Of a stretch of 64,000 nt of DNA, positions 46,118 to 60,100 are shown piece by piece. Within the stretch, counting starts at the first letter, position 1. Each line of letters opens with the position of its first letter. The translations under genes were made by a program, and so were the position numbers. The notes under the pieces are model-generated. The model searched no databases. It worked only from the letters and a program-made list of their open reading frames with translations, and was not told where the DNA came from. Source of the stretch: Chytridium lagenaria (lineage: Eukaryota; Chytridiomycota; Chytridiomycetes; Chytridiales; Chytridiaceae); assembly GCA_025449115.1 (NCBI GenBank), contig JAHLKC010000079.1, forward strand, positions 62,001 to 126,000. The letters are read 5' to 3'.

Positions 46118-47873
<1,756 letters not shown>

Positions 47874-48433
47874 AGCCCTTTTTTTTTCTCCATTGATGAA
47901 ACGCGGGGGATGGTCGTCACCTTATTTTTTTTCTTTTCCTTCTGCGAAGCGTTGCTTTTTGATCGGGTTGTGGCGGAAATTTGATATGCTCCCTCCCTTA
48001 TTATTATTTATGTTCGTTTTCGTTTTGATACCCATAATCCCTTAAACTTTTGTGTATCTTTATACTTTCTTTATTCATACCCTTGATACCCCTTCCGCGT
48101 TTTAGTAAATCCAACTGAAATAGCAAAATCTCCTGTACGTTTTCGCTGTTATATCCCTATATTACTCTAATGTCCATACCTTTTATACCCTTTATACCCT
48201 TTATAATATTTGTATCCTTGCATTTTAATGATCCATTTATCGTCCTTTTTTCCGTGTGCCTTCTACCTCCTTCTTCTCTTCCTCTTCCCCCTTCTCAACC
48301 CCGTCTTCTTTATTTGGCTGTTCATACTCGGAAAATCTACTTTTCTACCAAACATCGTTTCATTTCTTCCGTAGTTCAAAACGTTTTTAAATTCTCAAAA
48401 AAAAAAAAACACCAAAACTGAACCTCTCCTTAG
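47874..48433. other. intergenic region, probably including the first exon of the next gene
   Basis: T-rich with imperfect TTTATACCC repeats (48180-48205). A 3' splice site (CTCCTTAG) at 48433 shows that the following gene has an upstream exon here, but I could not settle which ATG starts it. Confidence 0.4.
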
Positions 48434-49944
48434 GCCTCCACCTCCACCCAAGACCGTTCCAGCGTCCACTCCCACACCACCATCATCAACCGTCCCAGCA
48501 CTCTCACTCGTTCCATCCCTTCAACGCCTCCCATCCGTTTCCTCAGCTACAACATCCATCTCCGACCTCCCTCCATCCCGAAACCTCCAACACCCGAACA
48601 TAAAAACGCGCGTCTCCAAGCATTCATGCAGACACTGGAACGATTCGATGTGGTTTGTTTGCAGGAGATGTTTTCAAGTGGATCTTCGAGAATGTCGAAG
48701 TTGCTTGTGCAAGCGAAAAAGGCTGGATTTGATTTTTATTGTTGTTCACCCACAAAGTCTATGTTGAATTCAGCCGTGGATGGGGGGTTGGTTATTTTGA
48801 GTAGGTTTCCGATTGTGAAAACGGAGAAGACCACGTTTAAGAAGGGGGTTATGGGGATAAGTGCGTTGCTGTTGTCTTTCCCCTTTCCTTTTCTTTTATT
48901 TTTTCCTTTTGCCGGCGGTTTGATTTCCATCTTAAAAGCTCGTCTTCTTTTCCTTTTCCTTTTCCTTATCTTTTTTTTTCTTTTCTTTCTTTTTTCTTGC
49001 CACCGGTTCGATTTCTTTTAAAAGCTCCTTTTTCGTTCAATTCTGCGATGAAATCAACCCTAGATGTACATACTAACGCGTTGATTAAAGGAACCTCTGC
49101 AAGGGTGCTATTTACTCCAAGATCAAAGTCTCCCCCCATCAATACATTCACATCATCAACACCCACCTCCAATCCTCATCCTCCAACATCTCATTCGTGA
49201 CGGCCGCTCCCCCCTCCAAATCATTCGAGGAAGCCGACAAGGTCCGTCAAGAGCAACTCTACCACCTCAAAGACTTTATCGACGACTGTATCCGCAAAAA
49301 CTCCACCGACTCTGATCTCCTCCTCGTCTCTGGTGGTTTCAACATCAACGCTCGCACCACCCGCGCAAACGGGAAAGACCACTCTAAAGATTACGTTTCA
49401 ATGCTTCATATCTTGAATGGCACCATGGAAGAAATTCCATCTAGACCCGTCACTCCTAGACCTACGTCACTTCTTCGTCGTCGATCATCGGTTCTACCTG
49501 TCGCCAAGTCGACCCCTCTTCATTTGGACGTGAAGGATTTAATGTTTGAGGCATTGCATAAAATCCATCCTGTCACGTTTGGGGACGTCGTGGATGCGGA
49601 GAAGAGGATTATCGACCTGTTGAGAGGGTTTTGACGGCACAGGAAGCGTTTGGAGCTTGCGCGAGTATTGATTATGTTTTGTGTATGAGGAGGACGGGGA
49701 AGGTTGGGGAGTTGCAAAGGAAGGTTGTTGTGGATCTGGATGCTTCGAGGGTTGAAAAATTCGCGGTAGCGAATGAGCCTTTCACGCACATTTCTGGTAA
49801 AGTATACTTGCTTTATTATTGTTTTTTTGCCTTTTTTTTCTCTCTGTTTCCAATGTAATAGAGTGTTATATATGCTAACTTTTGGGCGGTTTTTTTTTAG
49901 ACCACTACGGCTTTAGTACTGTTCTTCGGATTCTCGAGGCTTAA
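48434..49944 (+). CDS. neutral sphingomyelinase-type phosphodiesterase (DNase I-like fold), 5' end unresolved
   Basis: Endonuclease/exonuclease/phosphatase superfamily protein of the bacterial-type neutral sphingomyelinase group, expected to hydrolyse sphingomyelin or a related phospho-lipid. Motifs: RFLSYNIHLRPP, FDVVCLQEMF (metal-binding Glu), GGLVILSRFPIVKTEK, KGAIYSKIKV, IHIINTHLQSS, LLLVSGGFNINAR (position of the GDFN motif), and the final SDHYGFSTVLRIL containing the catalytic Asp-His. First visible exon starts at 48434 after a 3' splice site; the start codon is upstream and not identified. Introns at about 48860-49092 and 49797-49899. A slip near 49632 joins RGF to TAQEAFGAC. The GDFN aspartate reads glycine (GGT for GAT). 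Confidence 0.78.
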
Positions 49945-50910
49945 AGAGAGCCTGATATTTTATACCCCGTATACCCACATCTACCATATTTCCTTTAACT
50001 ATCCCTACGATACCCCCATCATCACAGCATAACTATAAGGCAGATCAATCGTTGATTGCTGTTCCCGATACCCCATTTTATTAACACTAAATCATATATC
50101 CCCACAAAAAAACCTTTTGAATAAAAAAAAATGTGCCTAATCCCAGCCACACCAAAAGTAAAGACTCTCCATGCAAAGCGCTGGCAAAAAAGGGAAAGCG
50201 GGTTTTAAGCGCTTTGTTGCAATTGGTTTAGGCCCTCACATACGAAATGGTCTCCATTATTAATTTTGGAGCCTTTCTCTAGCTAGAAGGCCGGAATGTT
50301 AATGTGGAGTAATGAACTCGAGTGGGATGGAAGAAAAGGGGGTATGGAAAAGGATACGTAAATGTAATTGGAGAATAGAGGTGTTCAGATTGTATCGCTC
50401 GTCGTCAAGAGTTGGATTACGTTGGTTTTTCACTCTCTTGAGAACGGAGATACTCATAACACCATCACAGTCACCCATTCACCTCCACCTCCGACCCGTC
50501 AGTACCTACGTCCTCCATCACCAGCAACTCCCTCTCGATCATCTTTTCGTTAAAAAAGTAGGAAAAAAAGTGACTTTTGGAAAAGAAAAAATCCATCAAA
50601 ATTGCCTTTTGGCATCTTCGCAAAGTCCGCAGAGGTTGGTTGTTTTTGGGGGGAGTTGAAGACAGTGTTGTCGGTCAAGGTTCTACAGCGCATACCCTTC
50701 TCTGTCTTTCCCAGCGCCCTCATTGCAGTGTCCATCGTCTGACTTACTTACTCTTTTCAATTACAATCTATAGCGCGAGAGTCTTTCTACGCATACCTAC
50801 CCCCTTCATTATCCTTCCCTCGGGGCTTTAACCTAATTCCTTAGTCACCATCACCGAACCCCCACCCACACCCCCATCAGCATCTCCCTCCCCAACCACC
50901 CCCTCCCTAA
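49945..50910. other. intergenic region with an inverted repeat
   Basis: About 970 bp between two plus-strand genes. CAAAGCGCT at 50174-50182 is mirrored by AGCGCTTTG at 50208-50216 (9-bp perfect arms, 25-bp loop), which could be a stem or paired protein site. Otherwise no gene is recognised; the last 200 bp are C-rich like a promoter and leader. Confidence 0.45.
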
Positions 50911-51412
50911 ATGGATCCTCAATCAAACTCCACAACCCAACCTCCAGGAACCCCATCCACACTTCCCACGATTGGACTCGAAAACTGGGAACATCGAAGA
51001 CGACAGTGGACACAAAACCACCGTCCCTATAATCCAGAGAGTAGAGCAGGAGAAGGGTTTAGAGATCATGCGGCATTGAGAGAGGTGGAACCTGTGCATT
51101 ATGATGCGATTTATCAGAGTTTGGTGCTTGGAAGGAGATTTGCGAAACCGGTGCCCCTGGATTTCATTACAACAGTGCTGGTGGGGTTTGTTTTTTTTAT
51201 TGTTTGCTTTTTTCCCCCCTTCGTTCTGCTATCAGAGTAACTGGGTTTTGGTTGAGCTATGATCACATAACCATCTATTTTCCGTTTTTTGTTGTGTTGT
51301 TTGTGTACGTTTTCGTCCCCTTGTTTTAATCATTATATATCGACTTTTTTTAGATCCACGGTTGGAAAAGGAAGGGCTGTGGCCAACGGACGACAATAAG
51401 CCTCCGGGATAA
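50911..51412 (+). CDS. small DUF4050 (Gag1-like) family protein
   Basis: Exon 1 (50911-51180) reads from ATG: MDPQSNSTTQPPGTPS, then WEHRRRQWTQNHRPYNPES, YDAIYQSLVLGRRFAKPVPL and DFITTVL; exon 2 (from 51354) gives IHGW then EGLWPTDDN and stops at 51412. The order W-x2-RR-x2-W, YxxIYxxL, R-x4-P-x-PL, then W...EGLWP is the DUF4050 pattern known from fungal Gag1/TORC1-associated proteins. The intron is 173 nt, long for this window. One G seems missing near 51370 (WKR to EGLW). The complete protein is only about 110 residues. A role in TORC1-linked traffic is inferred from family only. Confidence 0.65.
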
Positions 51413-52117
51413 AACAAAAAAAAATGTACTCGCAAGAACATCGTAAATCCAAAACCCAAGCATCATTTTCCATCCGCGCATTTCTTCCCAACCCCCACAC
51501 TTTTTTTTTTTACGCGATCCTCTAACTTGACATTATCTTGGTGGGAGAAAGTTTGGCAGATATAAAAAGCCAGGAATACCATTATCATTTGTTTGCTTTA
51601 TATTTTTTCCCCCACATAATTCTAGCTCTTTGTTATGTTCTGTTATTTTATATTGTCCTCTCACAAATTCAAAGGTCTTCAATCGAACCTCACTGCCATA
51701 TTTCCACAATCAACGAGATGACCAAACGTGCCGATTAAAATGAACCGCACACTTTTTCAAATGTATTCTGCTTTTGGTATCCAAAAAACCAAGGAAAGGG
51801 GGAGAGAGAGGGGGTGTAAAGATAAGAAAGGCAACAATCAACGAGTTATATAAGTGAAGGATCGAAACAATAGAGAAAAACTGTGGAGTGGACGTCACAG
51901 GCATCCAAACCGAGTAGGTGGGCTAAAATTAAATAGCTGCAAAAATGTCTCGCTTTACAAGTAGGAATGAAGAAAACAAGAACAGGGGCTTGCGTCTGAG
52001 GGAAGAAATAAAATATATAAAAAGATACAAGGATTTTAAATGTAGAGCAGGAGGGAGAGGGGAAGAGGGATTGGCGGGGGAGAGGGGGGACAAATAGGAC
52101 TAGTAGGCTTAAGATAA
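51413..52117. other. convergent intergenic region
   Basis: About 700 bp between the DUF4050-like gene and the RCC1 gene. AT-rich at the left, G/A-rich at 51790-52095. No coding sequence is recognised. Confidence 0.5.
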
Positions 52118-53993
52118 TCAAGCCTTAGGCCTTAACAACATGACAGTATGTTGTCCACCAGCCGCGGCCACATGCACATGTCTGTCCTTAAGCTCAACCT
52201 GGAACGGCTCTTCCGCATCCTCACTGTTGTTGGCAAGTTGACCCATCTCGCCGTATCCCCACATCCAAAGATTCTGGCCTTCACGTTTGGCCAATGCAAG
52301 CGAAACTGTCCGTTTGCAGAAATGTAGCGTACGTTATCGGGTTCTTTCAGAAGAATGGGCGTGCTGCTCTTTTCTTCATTGCTGCCAGTGCCAAGCTGAC
52401 CGTCATCACCGCGGCCGCAGGTGAAAATACGACCTGAAGAAACAAAATTAGCAAGGTAGAAAAAGGACTAGAAAAATAGACAGCACATTAAGGGAGAGGT
52501 ATCAAATAACTCACCCTTCTTATTGAGGAAAACAGTATGATGTTCAGCCCCAACGATCATTTCAACCCCCTCCATAGGGTCCAACCCCTCAACCTGCTCC
52601 GGTGTATCATGCTCATCCGTATCTCCCAAACCAAGCTGTCCGTAGTTATTCAAACCAAACGAAAATACCGCCCCAGTTTCATGCAGCATAAACGTGTGGT
52701 ACCCTCCACAGAAAATGGCCACGAAATGACCACCAAGTCCTCTTGGTCTGTAATTAATGATTCTAGGGATGAGTGACGACTCCTTCTCGGTTCTAGGCAA
52801 GATCCGTCGACCAAGCTGGCCTTGCTCCCCACTACCCCACGTCAAAATCTTCTTGTCAAGTGTGAGGGCGGCAACATGGTTGGCACCCGCGTCGATGTAG
52901 ACAACTTTTTTCAGTTCCGGGATCATCCATGGTAAAGGTTGAATATCAATGTCCGGGCGAAATCCAAAGACACCGTTTTTATTGCGGAAAGTTCCCCATG
53001 CATAAACGCTGATGCCATAATTAGCCAATACTTTCCCCATGATTGCTCCATAATTTACTTACTTTCCTTCATCCGACAGTGCTGCCGTGAGTGAGTCACC
53101 GCAAACCACTTGAATAATCTTAACATTTTCAAGGCCTTCGACTGGGAGAGGCTCGGTTTCCTCCCCGGACCTCCCTTTTCAAAAACCGAAATATAAGCAA
53201 GTTTGTTCGTAACCACAAAAATAAATAGTAAGAATAAAAGCAACACCAACCAAGAGCCTTTTGGTCATTACAGCCCCATGAGTAAAGCTGCGCGTTTATA
53301 AAAGAAAAAAAGAATCAAGAGGTGTCAGTCATCCCAATCAGCCTGTTGACCTGTCAAAATGACGCACCTTTCCCTCATCTGAGAGAGCCATATTGTGCAG
53401 TCCACCAGCAGCAACATCGACAATGTTTTTGTCCTGAAAGTACTCGAGCTTCTTGGGCCGGCCCTTTGACAACTCGTCGGGGCCAAGTCCAAGCTGCCCG
53501 CAGTCTCCAGATCCCACAACAAACACCTCTCCGCGATCCTTAAACCGGAAGGGAAGCTTATCCCATACTGCAACTGTCGATACAATAGGTGGAGAGCGTT
53601 CGGTAAAGGATAAAGGGGTTGATGTTAGTTTTCTCACACTTTCAACGTTGTTGACTCATCACCCCTCAATATCTCGCTTGCACCAAGAAAAAACGAGAGA
53701 GCCCAACAAACAACACCTCATCTTGTTGCAAGGTCTACCTCACAAAAAACACCGGAAAAGAAAAGACTACTAAGGACCCGTACTTTTTGAAGCAGCCCTC
53801 TTAAGCTCCGGAACAGCAACAGCTGATGCTGCCACTGCACCCCTCTCGTCTTTCCTCTCGCAGCAACATGGTCTCCACCAGCAGCCACAGCAGACCTCGA
53901 GGCCACAGCGCGACGCTTTGGTGGTGAAGCGGTTGGTCTATCCACACCGTTCTTCTCTGGCGATGACGGCGATGTTCTCTTTGGGCGGGGCAT
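52118..53993 (-). CDS. RCC1: RCC1, regulator of chromosome condensation (Ran GEF)
   Basis: Chromatin-bound nucleotide exchange factor for Ran, generating nuclear Ran-GTP for transport and spindle assembly. The N-terminus MPRPKRTSPSSPEKNG with PPKRRAVASRS is basic and NLS-like. RCC1 blades follow: EVFVVGSGDCGQLGLG, LEYFQDKNIVDVAAGGLHNM, VYAWGTFRNKNGVFGF, HVAALTLDKKILTWGSGEQG, FVAIFCGGYHTFML, FSFGLNNYGQLGLGDTDEHD, GAEHHTVFLNKKG, RIFTCGRGDDGQLGTGS and LWMWGYGEMGQLANN, ending in a stop at 52118. GTFRNKNG is typical of RCC1 itself rather than generic RCC1-repeat proteins. About seven exons. One or two single-base slips are needed in the N-terminal basic region and near 52290. Divergent from the coiled-coil gene by 200 bp. 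Confidence 0.92.
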
Positions 53994-54193
53994 TGTATGG
54001 AATGATGATGTCCAGAAAGGATTTTAAGATTTTCGTTTTTTTTTTTGGTGGTAGGGTGAGCATAGTGACAAATTTACAGAACCACATTCAAAACAAAACA
54101 AAAAGTTGGTGTGCCTGCCTACTTGCCGCCAACGCTGAAAACCACGCACACGCAGAAAGAGATTACTGCTCAGCTACTGTTAAAAAGGAAACG

Positions 54194-57100
54194 ATGAGTG
54201 ACCTCGCTGCTTGGGTTGCGGCAAAGGCAAAGGCTGCCATCGGGGGTACTCCCTCCACTCCCTCTTCTGCTGCTGCTGGATCTAACAATACAAGAGCACA
54301 TCCCGCTTCAATTTCTATGTCATCGCATTCCTCTGATATCGCTCCATCAGCAGAAGCATCACGATCTCAGATGCGGGTGCCCCCACCAACAAATTCATTC
54401 TTTACTCCTTTGCGCGCGCCAAAACCCTTCCAACTTCCATCGCCCCCTCACCGTCCAACTACAATATACCGCAAAGTATCAGCAGCAACCATCTAAACTC
54501 CATGGGTCGAACAAGAACTCTGTCAAACTCCTCGTCGGACAATGGGAGCGTTCGAACAGTTGCTACCACATTCACGGCATCCCATGTTATTGGGAAAAAG
54601 AGGAGTAGCGTTGTTGGAAATGTGGAGCAGCAACGTAAAACTCCTACAATGCATTTAGATGAGTTTGATATGGACGAGATTGCTTATTCCTCTGGGCATG
54701 CTTATCCCGGAAGTTCTGCGGCACCGCCGGCAAAGTTCTCAACGCAGCAAGGGTTTACGCAAAAGAGCACATCGTCACACTTTATAAAGACAGAGAGGAA
54801 TCGAGCCATATTAAACCAGCAGCTTCTGAGGTTGTTTTAACTTTTTAAGAAAGGAATGGTCTGACGTTTGTTTTAGATTGCAAGAGCTGGATGGCTTTGG
54901 TATAAAAAGTACATGCAATGGGAAAAGCTTCACGTCATCGCGACTTACAGCCAGCAATCCCGTACAGGAGTGTTGCAGCTTTACCATTCTAACGAGGTAA
55001 CCATTACATAAGGGAGAAATCAAGCTCACTCATACAAATTAGGATCTCCACCCTATTCAAGTTTTGGACCTTCAAGACTACAACGAGATCATTCCTTCCC
55101 AAGCTTTCGTCGAGCTCCTCACTGCTATCGACTCTACCACCGATTTTCATGGATTCGGTTTAAAAGGCGGGAGCCTTGACACATTCTTTGCCGCAAGCTC
55201 CAAAATGATTGCGCAGCATGGATCACGGCTCTCAAGATCCTTCTTCCTCAAAAGTATGGCTCTAACAAAACGTTTGAATACCGTGATTATAGCGAAAACA
55301 CTCCTCAACGTCCCCAGAGCATGTTTTCGTCGGCGTCTCCACAGCTGGATTTGTCACTACCCGGCATCACATCTAACAACGTCACTCCACCTTCTCAAAA
55401 TTATGAGACACCCCATACGCCCCGTAATGAACCCATCACACCAGAAAGAGTTGACGAAACTCTCACAGACACCATCGCCAAGCTCCTCGATGACCGCACA
55501 ACTCGTATTCTTGAAGCGATCTGGTCGTCATACACGACGGCGCAGAATAGTAACTCTGTGACGCGACATCCGCAGGTGACGGATGTAGAGGCTGCGGTGG
55601 TGGAGCTCACGGATTCGATGGAGATGAGGACGTCGAGGATTGCAAAGATGGTGCATGAGCTTGTTGGAAGGAGGGATCCTGTGAAAGTACTGTTGGGGGA
55701 GGAAGGCGAGAAAGGAGCGCTGGAGGGGTTGAAGGACAAGGTGGATGAGATTTTGGGGAAGGTGGAGGGAGGCGTGTCCTTTAGTAATGTTGGGCAAAAT
55801 GGTAGGAACCTTTTTTTATTAAGAAGGAACCCCCTAACGCAACCGTAGATGAGACGCTAGATAATATCTCTGATCTTCACGATGCCCAACGCCAAACTTC
55901 CAACGACGTCAACATGATCATAAGCCTTCTAGCCGAACTCGGCGTCTCACAACGATCCCAAAACGAAAAGATTATGATGGCCGTCTCGGACTCGCTGTCT
56001 CCGAAAATCAATGAAATCCTGACTCGGGTCAGCGAAACTCCAACAGAAACTTCTTCTGTTCCAGATAGCGCCGCGGTCGATAATTTAATCAACCAGAATG
56101 AAAGGATGATTTCTGCAAATGAGAGTCTTAAAGAAGGGATTATGAAGAGAGTTGACAGAGTTGACGAAAAGTTGCAGGACGTCGTCAATGAATTGGACAT
56201 GAAATTGGATTCCCGAAATGAATCCCTTATCGTCAACATTGACAACATTGTGCGTCAAGCAATCATGGAATCCATCCAAAATTCTCAAACCCTTGAAAAA
56301 ACCCTTCTCCCGCACCTCACCACCCTCCTCACGAAAACTACCATGGTGGATAAAACCATGGAGACCATCACCCCAAAACTCGACAATATCCTTACCCACG
56401 TCACCACCGATGTGGATCACACTGTCACGAAAGCCGTTGATGCGTGGGGAGAAAAATTGGGGATGTTGATTGAAAATCGGTTTGGGGATCATGCACAGGT
56501 GTCAGCGGCCATTATGAGTGTTTTGAATGATATGCATGGGACGGGCGATGGTCATTCGAGGTCGACGACAGCGAGTTTGTCGAATGTGGAGGAGTTGACA
56601 AATGCGAAGTTGGATAATGTAAGTTTAATTAGGGTCGTCTACCCTTGTCCATTCCGTTTTTATTACCTTGGATCACCAAAGTTTTTTTTCGATCAACACC
56701 TTTTTTTTTTTTAGAAAGCCTTTGTATCAGTATTTATATTGCTCCCTTGTTTATTTTTCTCTATTTTTTTTGAAGACATTTTTTCCGAAAAACACTTTAT
56801 GACACATTATTCAGATTCTTGAAGTTATCGACTTTGTCAACAAGTCGCAATGCCGTCTCGTCACTGTCGTCACCGAAAAGCTGAAACAAGTCACATCTCC
56901 CAAACCCCACGATGCGTCCCTCAAACCCCTCCTCCGCGAAACTCTCACCGAAGTTCTCTCCACCCTCCCCGCCTTCTCCAGCTCCTCCGCGTCCTCGCCA
57001 ACGCGCAAATTCGACGTGCACGATAAGCTCGAGGACGTGACATCGCGTCTGTCTGGGATATCCCGGACGTTTGACACGCGACACGATTTGATTGAGTCGT

Positions 57101-57585
57101 GGATGGAACGGAATACGGATTTATTGAAGCATGTTGCGAGGGGTGTGCAGGAGATGGAGAGGATGGAGAGACGGAATGATGTTGCGGGGGTTTGGGTTGC
57201 GGGGAAGGAGGTTGTGGCGAGGATGGAGGGGGTTTTGGAGAGGTTGGAGAAGAGTAGGACGGAAACGGGGGGAGAGGAGAGGGAGATGGAGCGGAGGGTT
57301 GGAAAGAGGGAGGAGGAGAGACGGCGGATGGAGGAGGAGGTGAGGAGGGAAATGGAGAGGAAAGTGGAGTTGGAGATGGAGGTGAAGGCGTTGGAAGAAA
57401 GTAAAAGAGTGCTGAGGGAGGAAGTAGAAAGGCTAGAGAAAAGACGCGATGTTCTCGCAAGAGTAGAGGAGGTGGGTGACGAGCTGGTTAAATTGGAGAG
57501 AGATTTGAAGGGACGCGTTAAGGGTTTGCTGAAGGAGGTTAAGACTTTGACGGCACAGAAGCAAGGGTTAATATTAATGGGGTAG
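54194..57585 (+). CDS. large coiled-coil protein of unknown function
   Basis: Not recognised. The N-terminus MSDLAAWVAAKAKAAIGG is followed by a Ser/Pro-rich region, and after frame slips near 54480 a segment with LDEFDMDEIAYSSG and, in later exons, DLHPIQVLDLQDYNEIIP and AFVELLTAIDSTTDF. From 55430 on it is mostly helical: LTDTIAKLLDDRTTRILEAI, KDKVDEILGKVEGG, AVVELTDSMEMRTSRIAKMV, and from 55850 NDVNMIISLLAELG, NERMISANESLKEG, DEKLQDVVNELDMKLD. The last exon (from about 56817) ends in a strong Arg/Glu coiled coil (EEERRRMEEEVRREMERKVE, LEESKRVLREEVERLEKR). Introns near 54834, 55801 and 56620-56816. At least two frame slips (about 54480, 55225) are inferred. It could be a cytoskeletal, centrosomal or tethering protein; I cannot tell which. 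Confidence 0.65.
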
Positions 57586-57980
57586 AAAAAGGTACCGAGG
57601 ACGATCTGTGACATTCAGGCACATTAGGTCGTACCTTACAGATTTAATAAGATATATAATAGTATGTTTATGGCTTTATTTGCGGTTTGGCGGTAAATTT
57701 ATAATTGACTCAGATAGATTACGAAACATTTAATATAAAATGTAAATCAATACTTCACACTATCAGAAGCAAGCGGATGCATAGACGATCCAGGGCGATT
57801 AATCGCATCGCGAAAGAAAGGAAAAACGAGATATTACAGATAGTCGTAACCATCGGTGAAAGAAACGAGATTTGAGAAGAAAGCGTAAGAAAAAAGACAA
57901 TGAGGTTCAATCTTCCTCAACACTTAAGAGCGTGAACGAAATTTCATCAACTTGGGTTCCGTACACCACAACCAGGCAAT
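57586..57980. other. convergent intergenic region
   Basis: AT-rich gap between the coiled-coil gene and the aldehyde dehydrogenase gene; nothing recognised beyond 3' untranslated sequence. Confidence 0.5.
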
Positions 57981-60100
57981 TTAAGCCAACAGCACCTTTC
58001 TGTTCACCGCAACAGCAACCACCGCCGCCACAAAAGCCCCTGTAACAAGCCATCCACCAATCGCCTTTGTTACCTTCCTCACCGTTAAAGTATTCTCCGA
58101 GGGCGGATCTACCATCATAGACTCGAGTTGCTTCAGGCTGGAACCCATGTTGGGGGGGTACAGAGCGGAGTGTAAGAACTCAAAGCCCATGGACCGGACA
58201 ACGTAGGTACGGTCGACGGAGAATGTGCGAAAACCGTATTCCCCGTGGTAAACACTATTTCGTACGGTAAGAAAGGGATAGAAGGGAAGGACGGTTGCTT
58301 ACCCCATGCCGGATTGGCCGACACCTCCAAAGGGCATGTCGCACATGCCTACATGGACGATGACGTCGTTAACGGTGACGGCGCCACTCTTTGTGCAGCC
58401 GGAAAGGGCTGCGGCGGCTTTCTTCGGCTCCGCGGAGAAGGCGTAGATGGCGAGAGGGTGCTCACTGGAGAGTAAGCATTAGCTACAAGTCCTATAAAGC
58501 CCAAACAGACTAAAAAGCGACGCCGATAAGTCTTACCCGGTTTGATGTATTCAACAGCATCCTCAAAGGTCGCCTCAATAATGGGAGGATAGGGCCAAAG
58601 ATTTCACCTGGTACTGATAAGCTTCATATCTATCGGGGATAAACCAATCAGTGCTCACCCCTCATCAACGGATTCTTGCCAGCGTCCAGGCCCACATTAT
58701 CCACGATAGTAGGCGGGAAGTAATTCTTTGGGTCATCCACCCCAAACACACCACCAGTGACTACCTCCGACTTAGGGTTAATGGCCAATTGCTCCTCAAG
58801 AAGTTTCCTCAACCGGCTATGGTGGTGAGGATTAATGACACGCGCAAAGTTGTCAACGGAACGAGGGTCATTGCCGTAGAATTCAAAAACACATCGTCGA
58901 GCAGCGTCGACAAATTTTTCGCGGATAGAGGGGTGGACGAGGATGTAGTCGGGGGCGACGCAGGTTTGGCCGCAATTCATAAATTTGCCCCAGACGATAC
59001 GGTGGGCGGTATTTTCGATGTCAGCGTCAGGGAGGACGATGGCTGGGCACTTTTTTTAATTTTAGGGGCGGCTGGCTTTACGGGTAAAAAAAAATAAGAA
59101 ATACCTTTCCTCCTAGCTCCAATGTAACAGGAGTCAAATACTTTGATGCAGCCTTCATGATAATAGATCCAACGGCGCTGTTACCCGTGTAAAAGATATG
59201 GTCAAACTTTTGCTCGAGCAATGCCGTGGTCTCTGCGACACCACCCTGGACAACGCTAATGAGACCTGTTGGAAAGTACTTTGGGATGAGACGACCAAGG
59301 AGTTCGGCTGTGTTCACAGCGACTTCAGAAGGCTTCAGAACGACGGTGCAGCCAGCTGCAATGGCGGCAATGCAAGGTTGTAAAGCGAGCATAAAGGGGC
59401 TTTTAAAATATTATGGTTAATCAGTTAAAATCATATGAAAAGAGTAAGTAAACTCACTAGTTCCAAGGGGCAATGACTAGGACGGTACCGACCGGCTCGG
59501 GCTGGTGACGGCGCTCATCGGCGACATAGAGGAGGTTGAAGGGAGCCTTCTTAGGCGCGGCCCAACTTTCGAGATTATCAATCTGTATGAAGGTTAAAAC
59601 CGCTTAAAAGTTAGAAAAATGAACATAAAGACTAAATCGCAGATTAAAGACGGAGCGCATTGATAGAAGCTTTGAAAGAATGCATACCGCGAGCTTGGCC
59701 TCTTGAAACAAGGGTAGAATTTCAAACATCATTTCTATTCATCGATGTATTAAAAGTCAGAACCATTCCTGAAAGCTAGGGAAAGGAGTTCTCACCGAGC
59801 TTAGGGTTCCCCTTGTCTGCAGAGATGGCGGTAAAGACGGCGTCCTTGTTCTCCCGAACCAAGCGAAGTATGGTGCGGATAGCATCTCTACGAGCAGGAA
59901 GGGGCAAGTTGGATCCAGTTTCAAACTGGGCTTTTGACGCAGCGACGACCTGAGTGATGCGCATACATTGGTGGAGAAAACATGTCAGTGATGAATACCA
60001 TGCTGGCCCCGATCGCATTGGCCTTGGCTCTGGAGCAACTGATGTACAGAAAAGACTCGCTCACCTTTGGGATGTCGGTGATGCTTGTGAACTGCAGCAT
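57981..60100 (-). CDS. aldehyde dehydrogenase, fatty-aldehyde (class 3) type with C-terminal membrane anchor
   Basis: NAD(P)-dependent oxidation of medium/long-chain aldehydes to acids. Exons include 60100-60065 ([12 protein letters not shown]), one with [55 protein letters not shown] then [34 protein letters not shown] with [26 protein letters not shown] and VTLELGGK (catalytic Glu), [18 protein letters not shown] (nucleophile Cys), [41 protein letters not shown] motif and [13 protein letters not shown]. The protein ends with a hydrophobic segment, [20 protein letters not shown], fitting a tail anchor in the ER or another membrane, as in fatty aldehyde dehydrogenase. Catalytic residues are intact; about nine exons with short introns. 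Confidence 0.9.

Noticed and set aside
56811..57614. 267-codon Ser/Thr-rich minus-strand open frame
   Set aside because: It is exactly antisense to the last exon of the coiled-coil gene; its Ser/Leu/Pro bias is the mirror of Arg/Glu codons on the plus strand.
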